DNA from: Deltaproteobacteria bacterium GWA2_45_12
GTDB taxonomy: Bacteria > UBA10199
NCBI GenBank assembly: GCA_001797365.1
Contig: MGPH01000052.1
Coordinates: forward strand, 29,624 to 93,623
DNA: 64,000 nt
Direction: 5' to 3'
The notes under the pieces were generated by a model, which worked only from the letters and a program-made list of their open reading frames with translations, was not told the origin of the DNA and did not search any database. Every line of letters starts with the position of its first letter. Within the stretch, counting starts at the first letter, position 1. Below, in pieces: positions 43,581-51,412 of the stretch. The position numbers and the translations under genes are program-made.

Positions 43581-45070
43581 CCGAGGTGCTCTCTCACAAT
43601 TTCCTGGTCCGAAAAAGGGAATTTTTGGGTTCCTATAATCTGATAATCCTCATGGCCTTTTCCTGCAATCAAAACTACATCATCCTTTTTGGCCAGAGTA
43701 AGGGCTTTCTCAATGGCTTTTTTACGGTCCGGCTCAACAAGATAACCCTTTGCCTGACTATAAGGAGACATTCCAGCCCGATTAAGGCCCGGAACAATGG
43801 CGTCAATAATGGTTTCAGGATTTTCTGTTCGTGGATTATCCGAAGTTACCGCCGCCACATCAGCAAGGCTTCCCACTTCATATCCCATTAAAGGCCTCTT
43901 GCCCGGATCCCTATCCCCCCCGCATCCAAACACAGCGATTATTTTGCCCGGAGCCAGCGCTTTCAATGTGGTCAAAACATTTTTAAGGGCATCAGGGGTA
44001 TGGGCATAATCAACAAAAACAGAAAGTCCCGCCTTGTTTGCTATTTTTTCAAGGCGCCCCGGGGGCGGTTTGCATCCAGAAAGACCTTTTTGGATTTGCT
44101 TCAGATTCAATCCGGAATGAATCCCCAACTCAACACAGGCTAAAACATTGGCCACGTTAAAAAGCCCCATAAGCGGAACACAAACGTCTAAAACACCGAG
44201 TGAAGTACGAAGACGGCCTTCAAAACCATCCAGGCTTAAAGAATATTTTTCGGGATAAGTTTGATTTATTTTTGTAAATCCATAACTGATGTTGGGTATT
44301 TTTTTTTGCTCCAATATCTTCAAAAGCTTTTGTCCGTAAACATCATCGCCATAGACGATAGCCACCCGATTTTTTTTGGAACTTTGATTCAAACACGAAA
44401 CAAACAGTTTTTCCTTGGCCTTGTAATAATTTTCCAAATCCCTGTGAAAATCGAGGTGGTCCTGGGTTAAATTTGTGAAAACGGCAGCATCAAAATCCAA
44501 CCCATCCACGCGATGCAGATCGAGGGCATGGGAAGAAACCTCCATGCACACATGAGAGACTTGGGCCTGTTTCATTGTCAAAAAGATTTCCTGTAAATCG
44601 CGCGATTCCGGTGTGGTTTGGTCGCTGGGCCAAACTTTGTTGCCAAAACGGGTATTGATGGTTCCCACCACTCCTGTTTTATAAGAGGCTTCTTTCCAGA
44701 GACTTTCGGCCAGATAGGTAAGGGTGGTTTTTCCATTGGTGCCGGTAACACCGGCCACATACATTTTTTGGGATGGATACCCAAAGTAGACTTCCGACAA
44801 CAAAGCAAGAGCGCTTCGCGCGTTGGCAACCCGTATTTGAGGCAGATTTATATTTTCAAAAAACTCCCCTTCAAAAACGACGGCAGAGGCTCCTTGCGCC
44901 ACGGCTTGGAATACATAGGCCCTGCCATCTGTCTTAAACCCGGGGATGGCCACAAAGAGCGCCCCTGGTTTTACTTTTTTTGAATTATATTCGACACCAC
45001 TTACCTCGATATCCGTATTCCCGCGTGTTTTGAGTGGGAGACAGTTTTTCAGCAAGGTTTCTAGTTTCAT
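43547..45070 (-). CDS. murE: UDP-MurNAc-L-Ala-D-Glu--meso-diaminopimelate ligase
   Basis: Adds the third peptide residue. It has 507 residues. Seen: SKKVKPGALFVAIPG, P-loop GVTGTNGKTTLTYLAES near residue 108, MEVSSHALDLHRVDG, DYAHTPDALKNVL, and VTSDNPRTENPETI. The DNPR motif is the meso-DAP specificity marker, pointing to DAP-type peptidoglycan. Its start overlaps the ftsI stop (ATGA). The C-terminal LGPSTPLRDHPE is repeat-encoded and should be dispensable. Confidence 0.97.
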   Translation of the reverse strand: MKLETLLKNCLPLKTRGNTDIEVSGVEYNSKKVKPGALFVAIPGFKTDGRAYVFQAVAQGASAVVFEGEFFENINLPQIRVANARSALALLSEVYFGYPSQKMYVAGVTGTNGKTTLTYLAESLWKEASYKTGVVGTINTRFGNKVWPSDQTTPESRDLQEIFLTMKQAQVSHVCMEVSSHALDLHRVDGLDFDAAVFTNLTQDHLDFHRDLENYYKAKEKLFVSCLNQSSKKNRVAIVYGDDVYGQKLLKILEQKKIPNISYGFTKINQTYPEKYSLSLDGFEGRLRTSLGVLDVCVPLMGLFNVANVLACVELGIHSGLNLKQIQKGLSGCKPPPGRLEKIANKAGLSVFVDYAHTPDALKNVLTTLKALAPGKIIAVFGCGGDRDPGKRPLMGYEVGSLADVAAVTSDNPRTENPETIIDAIVPGLNRAGMSPYSQAKGYLVEPDRKKAIEKALTLAKKDDVVLIAGKGHEDYQIIGTQKFPFSDQEIVREHLGPSTPLRDHPE

Positions 45071-46797
45071 CTCTTTTTCTCTGCATCACCTTCCCGTCCC
45101 AAGGCAAGTTTTATATGTTCCGGAGGAACCCCAGCATAAGCCAGTGCATCCTGCGCAATTTTACGGAAAGTGGGCGCCGCCACGGCACCGCCGGTATGAA
45201 GGGGATGGGGGGAATCGTAAACCACATAAATCATGAACTCAGGATTGTCGGCAGGCACAAAACCAATAAAAGAACTGACATAATCATGCTCATCATAGAC
45301 CTTTGTTTGAACATTCACTTTTTGGGCCGTCCCTGTTTTTCCTGCCACAGTATATTCATCAAGCCTGGCCAGTTTCCCCGTACCACCGGGTTGGACCACG
45401 CCTTTCAAGGCATTTTTTAAGACAATAGCCGCATCTTCCTTTAATGCCTGGCTTGCCACTGTCGCCATGTTTTCGATAATGGTCACACCACTTGAATCAA
45501 CAATGCGGTGCACCAGATAGGGCTTCATCCTGATCCCTTTGTTGGCAATGGTTGCATAAGCCTGGGCCATTTGCATTCCGCTCACAGTCAAACCCTGACC
45601 AAAGGCCATATTGCTAAAATCAATATCCTTCCATTTTTGATAGGGAGCCACAGAGCCACGTTGTTCCCCGGGAAGTTTCAGATTGACGGCCTGGTTAAAG
45701 CCCAGATCAAACATGGTGTCGTAAAATACTTTTTTGCCCGTTTTTAAAGCCACTTTGGTAATCCCGATGTTGGAGGAAACCTTGACAATTTCGGCAAGTG
45801 AAAGAGAACCGTAATTTTCGTGGTCGTGAATGACACGTTTGCCAATCACATACGAACCATTCTCACAAAAAAACTTGTCGTTGATATTCACTTTCCCCGA
45901 GTTAAGGGCTGAAGCCGCCAAAATGGCCTTGAAGGTGGACCCCGGTTCGTAAGTATCAACCACGGCATGGTTCTTCCAGTTGTCCATGCTGTATTCCCAG
46001 TACACATTGGGATTAAAGGTGGGGTAATTGGCCATGGCCAGCACTTCCCCCGTTTGGGGGTTAAGGATAATGGCAAAGCCGCTTTTGGGATTATATTGCT
46101 TGGCTGTTTCGGTAAGATATTTCTCGGCGGTATATTGCAGGTTCGCATCCAAAGTCAGGTGAATGTCATGGTAATAATCCTGGCTCTGAACGGGTGTATA
46201 AAAACGGCCACGGGCATCTTTTTCGGCAATCACTTCATCAGAGCCCGCACGCAAGAACGAATCCATGGAAAGCTCAATCCCCGCCAAAGCCTTGGCATCA
46301 TAACCCACCGAGCCAAGTACGGCTCCGGCCAATTCTTTATTGGGATAAAAACGCCGATACTCCGGAACAATGGAAACACCTTTCAGTTTTAGATCCTTTA
46401 TTTTTTGCCCTGTTTCAAAAGCCAGACGTCTGGCCACCCATTCAAATTTTCGTCCTTCACGAATTTTGGAGGAAATTTTAACCGGGGGTATTTTTAAAAT
46501 GGCTGAAAGTTCTTTGACGATCTGATTTTTGTCTTCTATTTCAGAAGGGTGAATGGCCACAGAGGCCACCTGCACATCAAGGGCCAAGGCATTCCCATTG
46601 CGGTCATAAATGGTCCCCCGTTTAAATTGTACGGGAAGGGTCGTTTGATATTGTCTGCGGGCTAGGTTTTTAACACGGGCATTCTCAAAAATCTGCAATT
46701 GATAACTACGGAATAAAATAAGGCCCAAAAAAAGCACAAAAAAAGTGCTAATGATGAGAATGCGAAGCTTGATCCATTTAATTGAGGTCCATTCCAT
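45067..46797 (-). CDS. ftsI: Division transpeptidase FtsI/PBP3
   Basis: Class B penicillin-binding protein that cross-links septal wall. It has 576 residues. Seen: one N-terminal membrane span (ILIISTFFVLFLGLILF), the pedestal RGTIYDRNGNALALD, active-site SxxK in EPGSTFKAIL near residue 284, SxN in KVSSNIGITK, and KTGT in VAGKTGTAQKV near residue 484. No C-terminal PASTA domain is present, unlike SpoVD-type proteins. Overlaps murE by four bases. Confidence 0.96.
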   Translation of the reverse strand: MEWTSIKWIKLRILIISTFFVLFLGLILFRSYQLQIFENARVKNLARRQYQTTLPVQFKRGTIYDRNGNALALDVQVASVAIHPSEIEDKNQIVKELSAILKIPPVKISSKIREGRKFEWVARRLAFETGQKIKDLKLKGVSIVPEYRRFYPNKELAGAVLGSVGYDAKALAGIELSMDSFLRAGSDEVIAEKDARGRFYTPVQSQDYYHDIHLTLDANLQYTAEKYLTETAKQYNPKSGFAIILNPQTGEVLAMANYPTFNPNVYWEYSMDNWKNHAVVDTYEPGSTFKAILAASALNSGKVNINDKFFCENGSYVIGKRVIHDHENYGSLSLAEIVKVSSNIGITKVALKTGKKVFYDTMFDLGFNQAVNLKLPGEQRGSVAPYQKWKDIDFSNMAFGQGLTVSGMQMAQAYATIANKGIRMKPYLVHRIVDSSGVTIIENMATVASQALKEDAAIVLKNALKGVVQPGGTGKLARLDEYTVAGKTGTAQKVNVQTKVYDEHDYVSSFIGFVPADNPEFMIYVVYDSPHPLHTGGAVAAPTFRKIAQDALAYAGVPPEHIKLALGREGDAEKKR

Positions 46798-46807
46798 AAT
46801 GGAATCG

Positions 46808-46855
46808 GTAGGGGCGAACCTTGCCTGCCCGCCTAAGGAGGGTGTTCGCCCCTAC
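46808..46855. repeat. Dispersed palindromic repeat, GTAGGGG/CCCCTAC family, ftsL-ftsI gap
   Basis: GTAGGGGCGAACCTTGCCTG on the left, GGGTGTTCGCCCCTAC on the right, with gcccgcctaaggag inside. The right end supplies the TAG stop codon of ftsL (46854-46852 on the minus strand). Confidence 0.8.
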
Positions 46856-47199
46856 GGCAGGGTCTGAATTTGTTCCGGCTTTAGCGGCGCCATTTTTAAT
46901 TCATTGATGGCCATCTGTTCTAATCTTTGAGGGGATTTAAGTGTTGCCGCTTCCAGTTTTAATTTTTTATTTTCTTCTGCAAACTGATGCTGACGGCTTT
47001 TAAGCATGTTTAGTTCATACCCGTATTCAACAATTTGAACCCGCGTCCAGATATAAAACAGGCTTAAAATGGCCATGAAAGCCACCAGGAAAAGTATTCG
47101 AAACAAAAAACGTGTTTTGACAAAATCGTCCTTGGTAAACACCCGCTGGCGACGAACAAGATCAGAACCCATCATGGAAGGTGAAAATACGCGTGACAT
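46852..47199 (-). CDS. ftsL: Cell division protein FtsL
   Basis: Small bitopic protein of the FtsQLB complex. It has 115 residues: basic cytoplasmic head, one membrane span (FLFRILFLVAFMAILSLFYIW) near residues 31-51, then a heptad coiled coil (YELNMLKSRQHQFAEENKKL) and a conserved tail (RLEQMAINELKMAPLKPEQI). The call rests on topology and place between rsmH and ftsI. The stop codon lies in the repeat that follows. Four bases separate it from rsmH. Confidence 0.9.
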   Translation of the reverse strand: MSRVFSPSMMGSDLVRRQRVFTKDDFVKTRFLFRILFLVAFMAILSLFYIWTRVQIVEYGYELNMLKSRQHQFAEENKKLKLEAATLKSPQRLEQMAINELKMAPLKPEQIQTLP

Positions 47200-47203
47200 G
47201 AAT

Positions 47204-48082
47204 TTAGAATGTCCTTTCTATGATCCTTAATTTGGCACTTCTGCTGCGAGGATTATTTCCTATTTCTTCCTCACTGGGTGTGACCGGTTTTTTTGTGATC
47301 ACTTTCCAGTCCCCCTTGGCCATTTCCCTGAAAAAAATTTTAACACGCCGGTCTTCCAGCGAATGAAACGAAATAATGGCCGCCCTTCCTCCTTTTTTAA
47401 GAAGACTTGGCAATGCTTTTAAAAGAGCTTCAAGTTCCTGGACTTCATGGTTTACCGCTATGCGCAGAGCCTGAAACACCCGCGTCGCCGGATGAATTTT
47501 TTGTCCCCGATACCATCGCCCCAACACCCGTTCGCACAACCCCCGCAGATCCGCTGTGGAATGGATGGTTCCCTGGAGATAGTCATGCTTTAAAGCAACT
47601 GCGATTTTGCGCGAGTAACGTTCTTCCCCCAGCGTATAAAAAAGATTGGCCAGTTCTTCTGCGCTCAAATCATCAATAAGATCCAAAGCCGATCTTTCAC
47701 GCCGTACATCCAGCCGCATATCCAGGGGGGCTGTTTCCTTAAAACTGAAACCATATTCGGCACTCTCAAGCTGAAAGCTTGAAAAACCCAAATCAGCAAC
47801 CAACCCATCGACGGGTTCCATCGTTTTTTTTTGTAAAAGAGCCCCTAGTTCCGAAAATCGTGCATGCAATACACACACGCGGGCATCGCCCTTGAAAATA
47901 TCCTCCAATTTTTCAACTGTGCGCCAGTCGGCATCAGCCACATACAGCCGGCCATTCTTACCCAGATTCTGGACAAGTTCCCTGGCGTGCCCACCCATCC
48001 CGCCTGTGGCATCCAGATAAACCCCATCCGGCCTGACCTGCAGGGCTTGTATTGTTTCTTTTAAAAGAACACTAATATGCAC
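47204..48082 (-). CDS. rsmH: 16S rRNA (cytosine1402-N4)-methyltransferase
   Basis: Also called MraW; methylates C1402 of 16S rRNA. It has 292 residues from a GTG at 48082. Seen: HISVLLKETIQAL, SAM motif YLDATGGMGGHARELV near residue 22, LVADLGFSSFQLES, DMRLDVRRERSALDLI, and FHSLEDRRVKIFFRE, then NPRSRSAKLRIIER at the end. Five bases follow the stop of the STAS gene, with no independent Shine-Dalgarno, so it depends on upstream translation. Confidence 0.97.
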   Translation of the reverse strand: MHISVLLKETIQALQVRPDGVYLDATGGMGGHARELVQNLGKNGRLYVADADWRTVEKLEDIFKGDARVCVLHARFSELGALLQKKTMEPVDGLVADLGFSSFQLESAEYGFSFKETAPLDMRLDVRRERSALDLIDDLSAEELANLFYTLGEERYSRKIAVALKHDYLQGTIHSTADLRGLCERVLGRWYRGQKIHPATRVFQALRIAVNHEVQELEALLKALPSLLKKGGRAAIISFHSLEDRRVKIFFREMAKGDWKVITKKPVTPSEEEIGNNPRSRSAKLRIIERTF

Positions 48083-48087
48083 AAAAT

Positions 48088-48537
48088 TTAATGCACCAAA
48101 AACGAGGAGCTCTTTGGTTTTTTGTCCGTGGTTTCTTTATCCATTGTAAGATTGGCCACGTCTTTTAAGCTCATCACCGATGCATCTGAAAAAACCGAAG
48201 GCGATTTCAAAAAACTTAAAATGGCATCTGCCAAGGTTTCGTAGTCGCGCAAATATTGATCAGCCCCGGTAAACTGCATCATGTTTTTGGTTTCACGGCT
48301 GGGTTTTACCAGGCACAGATCCCCTTCTATTCCCTGCAATAATTTGGCTTCATGGGCCCAATGCTGTACGGCTCTGAAGTGCACGTGATCTACATTGGCC
48401 AGGTCGAGAACGATTTTTCTGTGGTCACAATTTTTAAGCGAATGAAAAACTTCGCGAATATACTCAACTTCTAAAAGTGAAATTTCGCCGTATAAATGCA
48501 AAACGGAAATGTCCTGCACCTTGATAATGTCAAACAT
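48088..48537 (-). CDS. STAS domain protein (anti-anti-sigma-like) inside dcw
   Basis: A 149-residue protein. The first 105 residues form a STAS domain: IKVQDISVLHLYGEISLLEV, then KIVLDLANVDHVHFRAVQHW where the loop normally reads DS(S/T)G. The phosphorylatable Ser/Thr is replaced by HFRA, so switching by a serine kinase seems impossible. A 45-residue Ser/Lys-rich tail follows. It has a strong GGGAGG ribosome site and sits between mraZ and rsmH, normally adjacent. Partner unknown. Confidence 0.85.
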   Translation of the reverse strand: MFDIIKVQDISVLHLYGEISLLEVEYIREVFHSLKNCDHRKIVLDLANVDHVHFRAVQHWAHEAKLLQGIEGDLCLVKPSRETKNMMQFTGADQYLRDYETLADAILSFLKSPSVFSDASVMSLKDVANLTMDKETTDKKPKSSSFLVH

Positions 48538-48566
48538 GTTTACCTCCCTCTTTTAGAAGTAAAATT

Positions 48567-49007
48567 TCATAGGCCCAAATCACCGAGCCCTGCCTCATCG
48601 GACGTTACATGCTGTTGCGACTTTTCAAATTCTTCGTTCCAACGGTCTTTCGACCAGACTTCAATTCGTTTGGTCATCCCGACAAAAACAATATTATTTT
48701 TCAGCCCTGCATAATCACGCAAAGTGGGGGGAATAAGAATGCGCCCCTGCTTGTCGATGGGGCATTCGGTGGCAGCTGAAATAAAAACACGCTGAAGCGC
48801 TTTGACTTCTTTTTTGAATTGGGGAAGTGCAGCCACTTTATTTTCAATGGTCTGCCATTCTGCAAAGGGATAAGCCCATAAACAATTGTCAAAATTGGTA
48901 ATGATAAGGCGTTCATCGTAGTTGGTGATGAGAATCTCACGAAACTTGGACGGAATGGAGGTGCGTCCCTTCGTATCAATTGTATGTTCAAACCTACCTC
49001 TAAACAT
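48567..49007 (-). CDS. mraZ: Transcriptional regulator MraZ
   Basis: Ring-forming AbrB-like regulator of the dcw operon. About 146 residues from the ATG at 49007, beginning FRGRFEHTIDTKGRTSIPSK, the canonical N-terminus; the frame remains open upstream without support. The second repeat of the DxKGR motif is ECPIDKQGRILIPPTLRDYA near residue 85. Then VFVGMTKRIEVWSKDRWNE. First gene of the dcw cluster. Two MraZ-type boxes in its promoter imply autoregulation. Confidence 0.96.
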   Translation of the reverse strand: MFRGRFEHTIDTKGRTSIPSKFREILITNYDERLIITNFDNCLWAYPFAEWQTIENKVAALPQFKKEVKALQRVFISAATECPIDKQGRILIPPTLRDYAGLKNNIVFVGMTKRIEVWSKDRWNEEFEKSQQHVTSDEAGLGDLGL

Positions 49008-49025
49008 TTTTAATTTCCCACTTTG

Positions 49026-49073
49026 GTACGGGCGATTCACGCCGTGCCTGCCTTAGGCAGGAATCACTCCTAC
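49026..49073. repeat. Diverged GTAGGGG/CCCCTAC-type repeat in the mraZ leader
   Basis: GTACGGGCGATTC on the left, AATCACTCCTAC on the right, with tgcctgccttaggcagg as inner hairpin. It lies in the 5' leader of mraZ, between the MraZ boxes and the start codon. Confidence 0.55.
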
Positions 49074-49074
49074 C

Positions 49075-49132
49075 TTTTACCACTTTATCCCACTATTTGG
49101 GCAGATTAAACCAAGGAACGGGAAACTGTCAA
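49075..49132 (-). promoter_or_regulatory. dcw promoter with two MraZ boxes
   Basis: On the minus strand TTGACA (49132-49127) and TTTAAT (49110-49105) are 16 bp apart. Just downstream, AGTGGGATAA (49094-49085) and AGTGGTAAAA (49084-49075) are tandem 10-bp direct repeats, matching the spacing and TGGG core of known MraZ sites. They sit at the expected transcription start, where bound MraZ would repress. Confidence 0.75.
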
Positions 49133-49221
49133 GGCAAATACTCAATCAGATTTGATTTAAATTATTAAAATTAAAGACTTTTTTTGTTTGAAATTAAAAT
49201 TTTGGCCGCCCCTAAAAGAGA

Positions 49222-49293
49222 TGTGGATAAATAAACTCCTTTTAACTTATTTATTCTATTGGGATTTGAATATTTACCCACAACTTATCCACA
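49222..49293. other. Cluster of three DnaA boxes in AT-rich DNA
   Basis: Perfect TTATCCACA at 49285-49293 (+) and its complement TGTGGATAA at 49222-49230 (-). TTACCCACA, one mismatch, lies at 49274-49282 (+), two bases from the first. The surrounding 49140-49340 is AT-rich with no gene. This could be a DnaA-titrating or regulatory cluster beside the dcw promoter, or part of a replication origin. Confidence 0.6.
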
Positions 49294-49344
49294 GAAGAAC
49301 AAAGAAATAAGAAAAAAGGCGAAATTTTAGGGAAATGGTTTTTT

Positions 49345-49614
49345 CTACCGGATAAAAAAATCCTGAAATTCTCCCGTGGCAGGAGCTTGCGAAATTTTTA
49401 CTTCTAATACATGGGCTAAGGCCGGTCCACGATGGCACCAAGCTACAAAAGCTTCAATTTTTTCCGGCTTGCCTTCAACGACGGCCTCCACACTTCCATC
49501 AAAACAATTGCACACCCAACCTGTTAATCCCAAACGTAAACCCTCGCGAAGGGCACTGGCCCGATAGCCCACGCCTTGGACACGACCTTTAATTTTAAGA
49601 ATACACCGTTTCAT
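49345..49614 (-). CDS. Acylphosphatase
   Basis: Small cytosolic hydrolase of acyl phosphates such as carbamoyl or acetyl phosphate. It has 89 residues, as in the family. Seen: KGRVQGVGYRASAL with the phosphate-binding loop and catalytic Arg, then LTGWVCNCFDGSVEAVVEG with the catalytic Asn position (N in CNCFDGSVE). Lies alone on the minus strand between the DnaA box cluster and a dispersed repeat. Confidence 0.93.
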   Translation of the reverse strand: MKRCILKIKGRVQGVGYRASALREGLRLGLTGWVCNCFDGSVEAVVEGKPEKIEAFVAWCHRGPALAHVLEVKISQAPATGEFQDFFIR

Positions 49615-49625
49615 ATTTTATTTAT

Positions 49626-49738
49626 CCCCTACGCTTGTTGGCGTAGGATGCGAGCCTTGCCGAGTCAAAGCCCTCCGCCTTAGGCGGAGAATCTTGGGTC
49701 CAGGGCTTGCCTTGGGGTGCATACCATTGATCACAAAA
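49626..49738. repeat. Dispersed repeat of about 110 bp, copy 2
   Basis: Same block order as the copy at 15443-15548: CCCCTACGCT, GTTGGCG, AGGATGCG, CTTGCCG, GTCAAA, CCCTCCGCCTTAGG, GAATCTT, CCAGGGCTT, TTGATCA. This copy is wholly intergenic, between the acylphosphatase gene and the small secreted protein gene. Confidence 0.7.
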
Positions 49739-49810
49739 CCAAGTTTGAGAAAATTTTTTTGAAAAGGGGCCCCTGTACAAACAAATCGTCTTATGACATG
49801 TCTTTAACTC

Positions 49811-50275
49811 ATGAAGTTATTCATTCTTTTAATCTTACTTTGTATCACTTTTGTGTCTACTTCCTTGGCTTCAGATTCCATCCAGTCGGGCTTAAGCGAG
49901 GAGCAATTAATTCGTCTTAAAGGCCAACCCTATTATCAGACAGAGCATTATTCACACAAAAAAGGGGAACAGGTATGGCTTTATACCAAAAAAAAAGAAG
50001 ATAAAACTGTCGAAGAGAAAAAAATAATCGACTCCGAAACCCAATGGCCCACCCTTTACCGCAAAACGGTTACACGAACCTGCGATGTGGGAGATGTTTT
50101 TATGGAAGTATCGCAAGGAGTCGTCAAAAGCGTCATTCCCGCAAATGCCGCGATGGCTTATGGCCCTTGCGTGATTGCTACCCTTGAAGAATTCCTTCCC
50201 ATCGTGGATGGCAAACCCTCCGAAGTCCGATCCAGGAAAACGACGAAAACTGCTCTGGAAAAAAACGGGAAATGA
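49811..50275 (+). CDS. Small secreted protein, unknown
   Basis: A 154-residue protein with a Sec signal peptide (MKLFILLILLCITFVSTSLA). The mature part has two Cys (RTCDVGD and YGPCVIAT) likely in a disulfide, a Lys-rich middle (KKKEDKTVEEKKIID) and a strand-rich core. It resembles small periplasmic SmpA/OmlA-like or DUF2845-type proteins by feel (SEEQLIRLKGQPYYQTEHYS; the xxGxP pattern), but no firm call is made. The last eight codons plus stop lie inside the 28-bp repeat that recurs at 53931. Confidence 0.7.
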   Translation: MKLFILLILLCITFVSTSLASDSIQSGLSEEQLIRLKGQPYYQTEHYSHKKGEQVWLYTKKKEDKTVEEKKIIDSETQWPTLYRKTVTRTCDVGDVFMEVSQGVVKSVIPANAAMAYGPCVIATLEEFLPIVDGKPSEVRSRKTTKTALEKNGK

Positions 50276-50278
50276 AAG
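50251..50278 (+). repeat. 28-bp direct repeat, left copy
   Basis: Starts TGCTCTGG and ends GGGAAATGAAAG; identical to 53931-53958. The copies start exactly 3680 bp apart and bracket the two-gene cassette 50366-53843. This copy is the 3' end of the secreted-protein gene and includes its TGA. The short 50279-50365 stretch beyond it holds GTGCCAGGAAC, related to other GTGCCTGGCAC motifs nearby. Confidence 0.85.
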
Positions 50279-50365
50279 TGAAAATTTTAAACTTACACGC
50301 GTGCCAGGAACATTTGCAGGTTCTTGCTTAACTTGGGCATTAATGGATAACCCCTGCAACTTAAC

Positions 50366-51412
50366 TTATCGCAACATGCTGGTGCCATGGAGGATGTCGT
50401 CGAGCATTTTTTTTGTTTCATTTAACGTAAAAAGTTTTGTTGGATCAGCACCGGGAAAGTGAAAAATAAATTGGGGTTCTTGGAAGCGCGTTGCTTGTGG
50501 ATAAAATTCTTTTGCTGTTTTGCTATCAACCCATAAAAATTGTACCCAGCCTGGATATTTTTCTGCAAAAGTTTTAAATTGCTCTAATGTATTTTTTTGT
50601 TTTGATGAAGCCCCTGCTGAGAAACCAACAATGGTGATGCCCTTATCATAGGAGGTTCCCAAGGTTTCAATCAATGTTACCAGATCTGTTACAGATACGA
50701 TGCTTCGCGGAAATGGATCTGGTAAAGTTTCTGTGCCAAAGCCGCGATCAACAAATTGTGCCCCGCGCAAAAATACCATGCCACGATGAGCAAATCGAGA
50801 ACCTTGAATACTCGCCTGACCTCGCCAAAACATGCTTTGCTGTGAATCGTTCCCTGTTTGTGCCCCACGATAACCGAGTGCTGCGCTGTCGGTAAAATTG
50901 TGAAGAGCAGTTCCATCTGCATCTTGTCCAGAGTAGGCAAGCGCAAGATCGTTTGGATCCAACATATGTTGAACACCGATAATATTTGCTGCGCCGCATT
51001 CTTCAAAACGCATCACTCTTTGCGCTTCCGGAGGAATATTCCCTAATTCTTGTATGATGTCGGTTAATTTAAGCGCGCCAATCTGATGCTCTTTGCCTTC
51101 CCCACCTCCGTGCCCATTGGAGACAAATTCAACCGCAACATCTTTCCAAAATGCAGGGCCTTTTCCAGCAGTATCGAGCGCGACAATTTTTTGAATGACA
51201 TCGTGCAAATCTTTCAATTGATTGCCACGACATTGCACGGTGGCATTGCAAAAATCATATCTATTTCCGGCTAAAAGATAGACGGAATCATAACCTGCTG
51301 CCTTCCATGCGTCGGTCAGTTCGTGTTTGACTCCTGAGTCGAGAACGGCAACAGCATCACGATTTTGATCTGTTCCATCAAAAATAATTCCGATGCGAAT
51401 AAGTTTACTCAT
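50366..51412 (-). CDS. Hydrolase-like protein with FDGT and GFSAG motifs (DUF2235-like)
   Basis: A 348-residue protein. Seen: IRIGIIFDGTDQNRDA at the N-terminus, VEFVSNGHGGGEG in the middle, and KGITIVGFSAGASSKQ near residue 270, a possible GxSxG nucleophile elbow. The FDGT opening plus GFSxG layout recalls DUF2235-type alpha/beta hydrolases, some of which are type VI secretion phospholipase effectors. Similarity is loose, so activity is only suggested. No signal peptide. It starts 8 bp inside the upstream 812-residue gene, so the two are coupled, and both lie inside the 28-bp repeat bracket. Confidence 0.6.
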   Translation of the reverse strand: MSKLIRIGIIFDGTDQNRDAVAVLDSGVKHELTDAWKAAGYDSVYLLAGNRYDFCNATVQCRGNQLKDLHDVIQKIVALDTAGKGPAFWKDVAVEFVSNGHGGGEGKEHQIGALKLTDIIQELGNIPPEAQRVMRFEECGAANIIGVQHMLDPNDLALAYSGQDADGTALHNFTDSAALGYRGAQTGNDSQQSMFWRGQASIQGSRFAHRGMVFLRGAQFVDRGFGTETLPDPFPRSIVSVTDLVTLIETLGTSYDKGITIVGFSAGASSKQKNTLEQFKTFAEKYPGWVQFLWVDSKTAKEFYPQATRFQEPQFIFHFPGADPTKLFTLNETKKMLDDILHGTSMLR

